The notes beneath the pieces were generated by a model, which did no database searches, was not told the DNA's origin, and saw only the letters and a program-made list of their open reading frames with translations. A DNA stretch of 23,905 bases, taken from the NCBI GenBank assembly GCA_000708835.1, contig DF237780.1, positions 6,246 through 30,150 of the forward strand, in the 5' to 3' direction. The position numbers were made by a program, and so were the translations under genes. How positions within the stretch are numbered: the stretch's first letter is position 1; every line of letters begins with the position of its first letter. Shown here piece by piece: positions 19,740 through 23,905 of the stretch. The stretch comes from Klebsormidium nitens (Eukaryota > Streptophyta > Klebsormidiophyceae > Klebsormidiales > Klebsormidiaceae).

Positions 19740-19787
19740 AAAACGCATCAGGGTTCGGCGTGAAAGCGGCTCCCCCTGATGCGTTTT
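19740..19787. repeat. perfect 14-bp inverted repeat in front of the MC1-like gene
   Basis: AAAACGCATCAGGG (19740-19753) and CCCTGATGCGTTTT (19774-19787) are exact reverse complements around a 20-base loop. It lies between the divergent MC1-like and recombinase genes, touching the MC1 start. It could be an operator, an mRNA 5' hairpin, a processing signal or a recombinase site. Confidence 0.8.
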
Positions 19788-20098
19788 CGGAGTCTGTCTG
19801 TGGATAACTAAAAGCATGCCCCGTCAAATGTCCACTCGTCAAGCAGAATGCACTATTAAATGCGAACGGCCTCCCTTGGCTTATAGAATACCTCCCTTGT
19901 TATTTATCATAAATACTTTAGCTGATATTTTAGACCCAAAGCGCTTCGATGAATGATCGGAATTTTAAGTGTCTCAAAAACTCAAAAAAGATGCCTATAA
20001 CTCCTTGGAATAAGGCCTCGCGGAATCGGGCTTCCTTACCCGCGGCACTTGCTTCGAGGTATTCTGAAAATTGTTTTCTCAAGTAAGAGTATCGTCCC
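19788..20098. promoter_or_regulatory. AT-rich divergent intergenic region
   Basis: This 311-bp stretch separates the leftward MC1-like gene from the rightward recombinase and is clearly richer in A and T than its surroundings (for example TTATTTATCATAAATAC near 19898). Both promoters should be here. I see no gene and no specific box I can defend. Confidence 0.4.
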
Positions 20099-21151
20099 AT
20101 GGCAGCTAACCAGTCAGCACCGGCAAACGAGGAGGACGTTAAAAGGGTGATATGTGGCGAAACCTTCTGTCATAACCTACTAAATGACGGCATCGCAAGG
20201 GCCTCGACAACCTGCGAACAGTACATGAAGAGCTTGATTGTGATGTATAAGCTGCTGAATCGAGGAACGGTTATGCCTCCCAACATTGAGTGGGTCCGCG
20301 ACGATGCTGACCTGCTCATTGACTTGCTGGAGAAAAAGTATCCAAACAAGGGGTCGCTGTGCAACAAATACACCCCGTTGATGACCCTGTCAAAGCAGCA
20401 AGGGTGGATGTAGGTTTACAAGCAATACTACCTACGCTTTGTGCTCGCAAAAAATGTGCAACTCTGTAGGGCCGGGTCTCAGAAAGCGACGGAAAATGAG
20501 GAGGTCAATTGGATCCACATGCAAGAGGTCAAGGATAAAATGGAGGAGTTAGGACGGCGCATAAGACGACAGCTCCTTCCTGAGTTCCGCGCGAGCAAAA
20601 AGCTGCTCGTGAGGGACGAGGTGAAGGTAGTGTTCCAGCACCTCGTGCTGGCGGCAAACGTTCTCGAGCCTCCCAAACGGCGTGATTGGTGCAACCTTCC
20701 GATTCGGAAATTGGACGGCACCTTTCATAATGAAGCAGCGAAGGCCATGTATGACAAGTTTGGTAATGAACTGGTTGAGAAAGCCGCCGAAACGTATGTC
20801 TTGGTCCTGAAGACGTTCAAAACGGCCAAGAAATACGGTCAGCAGTAGTTCGAGTTGCCGAAGAGATTGTCTCATTATATACAACGTTCGCTCGAGCTCG
20901 TTCCCAGGGGTTATTTCATAACATTGCTGAGCGACCTCGGGCAACCCATGGGTGACGACTATTGGACGCAATTCGTTCGAGAGATCCCGTTTTCCAGGGG
21001 CCGTCATCTCACGACCAATCACTTGAGGCACGTATTTGTGACCGACTGCTACAACAAAGACGCCTCTCTTTCCGATAGACAGTCCGTTGCTGGCCGAATG
21101 CTGCACAGCGTGTCAACTCAGATGCGTAGCTACGAGAGAAAGCGCAGCTAA
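20099..21151 (+). CDS. tyrosine recombinase, interrupted by two in-frame TAG codons
   Basis: A single frame from ATG 20099 to TAA 21149-21151 (351 codons) is broken only by TAG at 20411-20413 and 20846-20848. The first third is a helical SAM-like DNA-binding domain. The catalytic domain has box I PPKRRDW (Arg near 20678), the lysine region FKTAKKYG (near 20818-20840), H-x-x-R in NHLRHVFVTD (21017-21046), the histidine of MLHSVSTQ (near 21102) and the nucleophile in RSYERK (Tyr 21131-21133), so the full catalytic set is visible. The pattern is closest to recombinases of virophages, polinton-like viruses and Crypton/Ngaro-type elements. It would integrate or excise the element. The stop codon overlaps the end of the convergent gene by 2 bases. 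The copy is a pseudogene or is read through at UAG. Confidence 0.85.
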
Positions 21152-21478
21152 GTGACCTCGATCAACCCGTCGCTGACAAATCTCAGCAGGTTGTCTCCTT
21201 CTTGTTGGCTTTCAGGGATTCTAGATCCCGCCACAGGGTAACCGGCCGCAAGCAACCTGTCGAGGGTCCTTTGTTGAGTTCTTATGCCGCTTTTGTACCT
21301 TTCGAAAGCCTTGGTCAACAGGATGTCGTTTCGGTTCCGAATGTAGTAATCTTTGACATGTTCGCTGTGCTTGCCGGGGTTTTTCTCGATGTAACGCCTT
21401 TTCGTTTTGCAGGTCACGCAAAGGACACGTGCGCAGCTGGTTGGTGTAGCTCAATTCGTCGATGGTATGATCGGCCAT
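21148..21478 (-). CDS. small CxxC protein with viral YY-N-R repeat-like motif, frameshifted
   Basis: On the minus strand an ATG at 21476-21478 opens MADHTIDELSYTNQLR. Within about 20 codons the sense moves to a second frame reading CVTCKTKRRYIEKN ... DYYIRNRNDILL and ends in TAG (21148-21150). The join lies near 21425-21435 and needs a one-base change. CxxC followed by Y-x-x-x-N and YY-x-R-N-R resembles small zinc-finger proteins of protist DNA viruses and virophages. It is convergent with the recombinase and divergent from the primase gene, 83 bp apart. About 108 residues; function unknown. Confidence 0.5.
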
Positions 21479-21561
21479 TCGCCCGTTGAAGTTACGAACG
21501 AAAAAAAATCCCAGTCCGTCCGCGTTCGTGCGACGATTTTTATCTCGGGAGATCCTAAGGC

Positions 21562-23905
21562 ATGGAAGCCAACAACAACTCTCGCGCTCTCGAGCACACC
21601 ATCGACGCGCCTGGAATCAGGACCTCAGAGGCTCTGCCTCCTGACAAGGAGGATGCGGCAACCCAGGGCACGTTAGACCTCAGGCCTACGTCCAACGGTT
21701 TGAGCATCAGAGATGAGATTCTACGCCTTGCTGACCACGGATTGTATGGGATCCCGGTGCACATCAAGATCGATGCTCGTGCCAAGAAGCGGAGCCAGTT
21801 CCCTCCCACTTACAAGCACATCGTCACCGTGGGAGATTGGGAGGAACACATCGGCGCAGTTCTCGATGCATTTGAAAAACCCAACGGAGTGGCCATACTG
21901 ACCGGCACGAGCGGTTTGTTTGTCATAGATATCGATGTGGGAGAGAGCAGCGATAAAAAATCGGGAATGGAATTCTGGCACGGGCAAGTGATGGAGCATG
22001 GGGAGCCTGAGACTCTTTCCGTTCGCACGGGGTCTGGAGGGCTTCACTACTACTTTCGGCTCGATAAAACCACCGGCTTGCACAAAACTACCAATTTTGC
22101 TGGACTCACGCTCGATGGGGAAAAGTTTGGCGTCGACGGCCGCGGCACCGGAGGGGTGATTTTTGCACCCCCGAGCAGGTACGGGGAAGGCACGGATACA
22201 TGTTGCGAGTACACGTGGGTGACCGGAGGCAATGGTAAGATCAATGGTATGCCCCCGTGGCTTGTGAGCCTGATCAACCGAGGGCGCGCCTCGGAAGGGG
22301 TCTCGAGAAATGCAAACGGCCGAGTGCCTCACCATAAGGAAGCCGATTCCGAGGAGGTCGTGCCAAAGGCCGTCGACGACGCAAAGGCTGGCGGCCCTGC
22401 AGCCAAGGCGGCTCCGTTTTTGGCGCACGTGGAAGTCAAGCAATTGGTAAGGGAGAAGGCAAAGGATTGGTGTTCCTTCTATACCGGCTCGACGGTCTTA
22501 CCGGATGGCAACAGATCGTTTCAGTTCAGGGTCAATGGTCCACGCCAGTGCTACCTGGGAAAAATGCACAGAGGGTCCAATAATTTCACGGTAATTCAAG
22601 GGTGCACCGGTGACTTCCAGGAGCTTTATTACAATTGCTTCGGGTCCGGTTGTTGTGGAAGCAAGCCGAAGCTGCTGGGGCGTCTCACGATAGCCGGTGC
22701 TCTCGAGCAAGCTGGGGGTGGTGCTTTTGGACCCAAGGACCATCAGCCGTCGAGCCTCAATAAGCTGGCCGCTAGATTTTCCAACCCATTCATGTTGTCC
22801 AACGTGGGCAAGAGCGATTTCGGAAGTGCTCTGATATTCAGCAAACTGTTCGAGCATGACAGGCGGGTGGTGTACGACTCGGGGAGATTCTGGACGTGGG
22901 ATGCAACGAGTTAGGTGCCCTCCGATATGGAGGCAGCTCTGCTGAAGACCTCGTTCATGTACCACATGGGGCGGGTCAAATCGTTTTGGTGCGATCGCCT
23001 TGAACGGGCTTTTGACGAGAAGTTTGAACAGCTTTCGACTCGCAGAGACATTGCTTTGAACGAACTTCAATCCCGGGCCTCGCAAAGTGCAAGACAAGAC
23101 CAAGAAAGACATCTTGAAGGGCATCGAAAAGGCAGAGAAGGCTATCATCGCAAACTTCAAGATGGAGTTGAAGAAGACACCCGCACCGGTGTGGCATGGG
23201 GCGGAAGTCGAGTCTGTCCCCATCGCCCACAGGTGTCTCATTCCTCTGAAAGTGAATTTACGTGTGCGGGATTTTGCAAGCTCGCTGAATGCCAATCGGG
23301 ACTACTTGAACACCACATGTGGCTCCATCGACCTCCGAACGGGGGAGCTCGTTGCTCACCATCCAAGCAATATGCTCTCAAAGGAGATTGACACCCTTTA
23401 TGAGGGTGCCAGTTACCCATCGCCGCTCATCGATCAATTCATGGCTGAGGTGCTGACCGAGGACATAGTTCCCGTTATGCAAATGACACTCGGGTATGGC
23501 ATCACTGGGCACAGCAAGGAGAAGCAATTCATCGTTATGCATGGCCCGACGAACAGCGCAAAGACAAAACTCGTCACCATGCTCCGAGAATGTACTGGAC
23601 CCTACTGCGTTTCGATGGCCCGCGACTGCGTCATTGGCGCAGGTCAGCACTCAGAAGGGGCCGCCACGCCGCACCTTCTTATGCTTGATGGAGCGCATAT
23701 CGCTGTCCTCGAAGAGACTGAGGACTCGGATATATACAATGGAGCATCGGTTAAGGCGATTGCATCCGGCGATGGGAGCATGACCGTAAGAGGGCTGCAT
23801 AAGGACCCCGTTGAAGTCACTATGAGGTGCCTACCGATCATATGCACCAACTCATTACCAAAGTTCAATGCGGGAGACACGAGTACCCTCAATAAGCTGA
23901 GGATC
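21562..23905 (+). CDS. PrimPol plus D5-like superfamily 3 helicase, partial at right edge, one TAG and one frameshift
   Basis: ATG 21562 opens a Prim-Pol domain of the bifunctional primase/polymerase family: DxD in FVIDIDVG (residues 120-127), SGGLHYYF (158-165) with its His, and VDGRGTGG ... APPS (191-205). Residues about 320-370 form a Cys-rich zinc-like segment (QCYLGK, YNCFGSGCCG). In-frame TAG follows at 22912-22914. The same frame continues to about 23071, then shifts by one base near CCCGGG (23072-23077). From 23072 the new frame is open to the window end: a D5_N-like part (NTTCGSIDLRTGEL near 23308-23350), Walker A GPTNSAKT (about 23543-23566), an acidic Walker B region VLEETED (about 23707-23727) and CTNSLPKF (near 23844-23867). 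Known role: self-primed replication of viral or plasmid-like DNA. The end lies outside the window. Confidence 0.85.

Noticed and set aside
21721-22443. 240-residue minus-strand open frame
   Set aside because: It is antisense to the Prim-Pol domain, and no domain is visible in it.

Overview
The window is eukaryotic nuclear DNA, most likely from a photosynthetic protist or alga. The plus-strand genes are split by GT-AG introns whose phases chain correctly, and the leftmost gene starts with a transit-peptide-like leader. I cannot name the species. Three blocks can be told apart.

Left block (about 1-10300). One ordinary-looking spliced host gene (about 2200-6625) encodes a leader, a SAM-like domain and a probable PD-(D/E)XK nuclease-like segment. 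Around it lie non-coding DNA, a 140-bp MITE-like element in front of the gene, a region bounded by 14-bp inverted repeats, a ~174-bp tandem duplication, and a reverse-strand relic (about 9461-9622) of a tyrosine recombinase.

Middle block (about 10370-18505). An 11-exon gene model encodes a protein of about 1,630 residues: a low-complexity N-terminal part with duplicated exons, an archaeo-eukaryotic primase of the PrimPol/UL52 type with its zinc motif, and a superfamily 2 helicase of the herpes origin-binding-protein (UL9/OBP) type. Seven copies of a ~120-bp hairpin repeat cluster here. Six lie inside introns of this gene and the seventh lies just upstream, in both orientations; I found none elsewhere in the window. 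This introner-like behaviour is the most distinctive feature of the window. The gene carries a one-base frameshift in the primase exon, and the helicase DEAD box reads D-K-A-D.

Right block (about 18660 to the right edge). This is a compact, apparently intronless, virus-like segment on both strands: a small protein of giant-virus/virophage flavour, an MC1-like DNA-binding protein, a tyrosine recombinase, a small CxxC protein, and a large PrimPol-D5/superfamily-3 helicase protein that runs off the window. It resembles an endogenised polinton-like virus, virophage or related mobile replicon. All three in-frame stops inside its two large genes are TAG, which suggests either UAG readthrough/recoding or methylation-driven CAG-to-TAG decay. 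Frameshifts in the helicase and in the CxxC gene favour decay or sequence error.

Two unrelated primase-helicase systems (PrimPol-OBP and PrimPol-D5) therefore sit side by side, with a recombinase relic on the left and a near-complete recombinase in inverted orientation on the right. This suggests repeated insertion of viral or mobile replicons at the locus.
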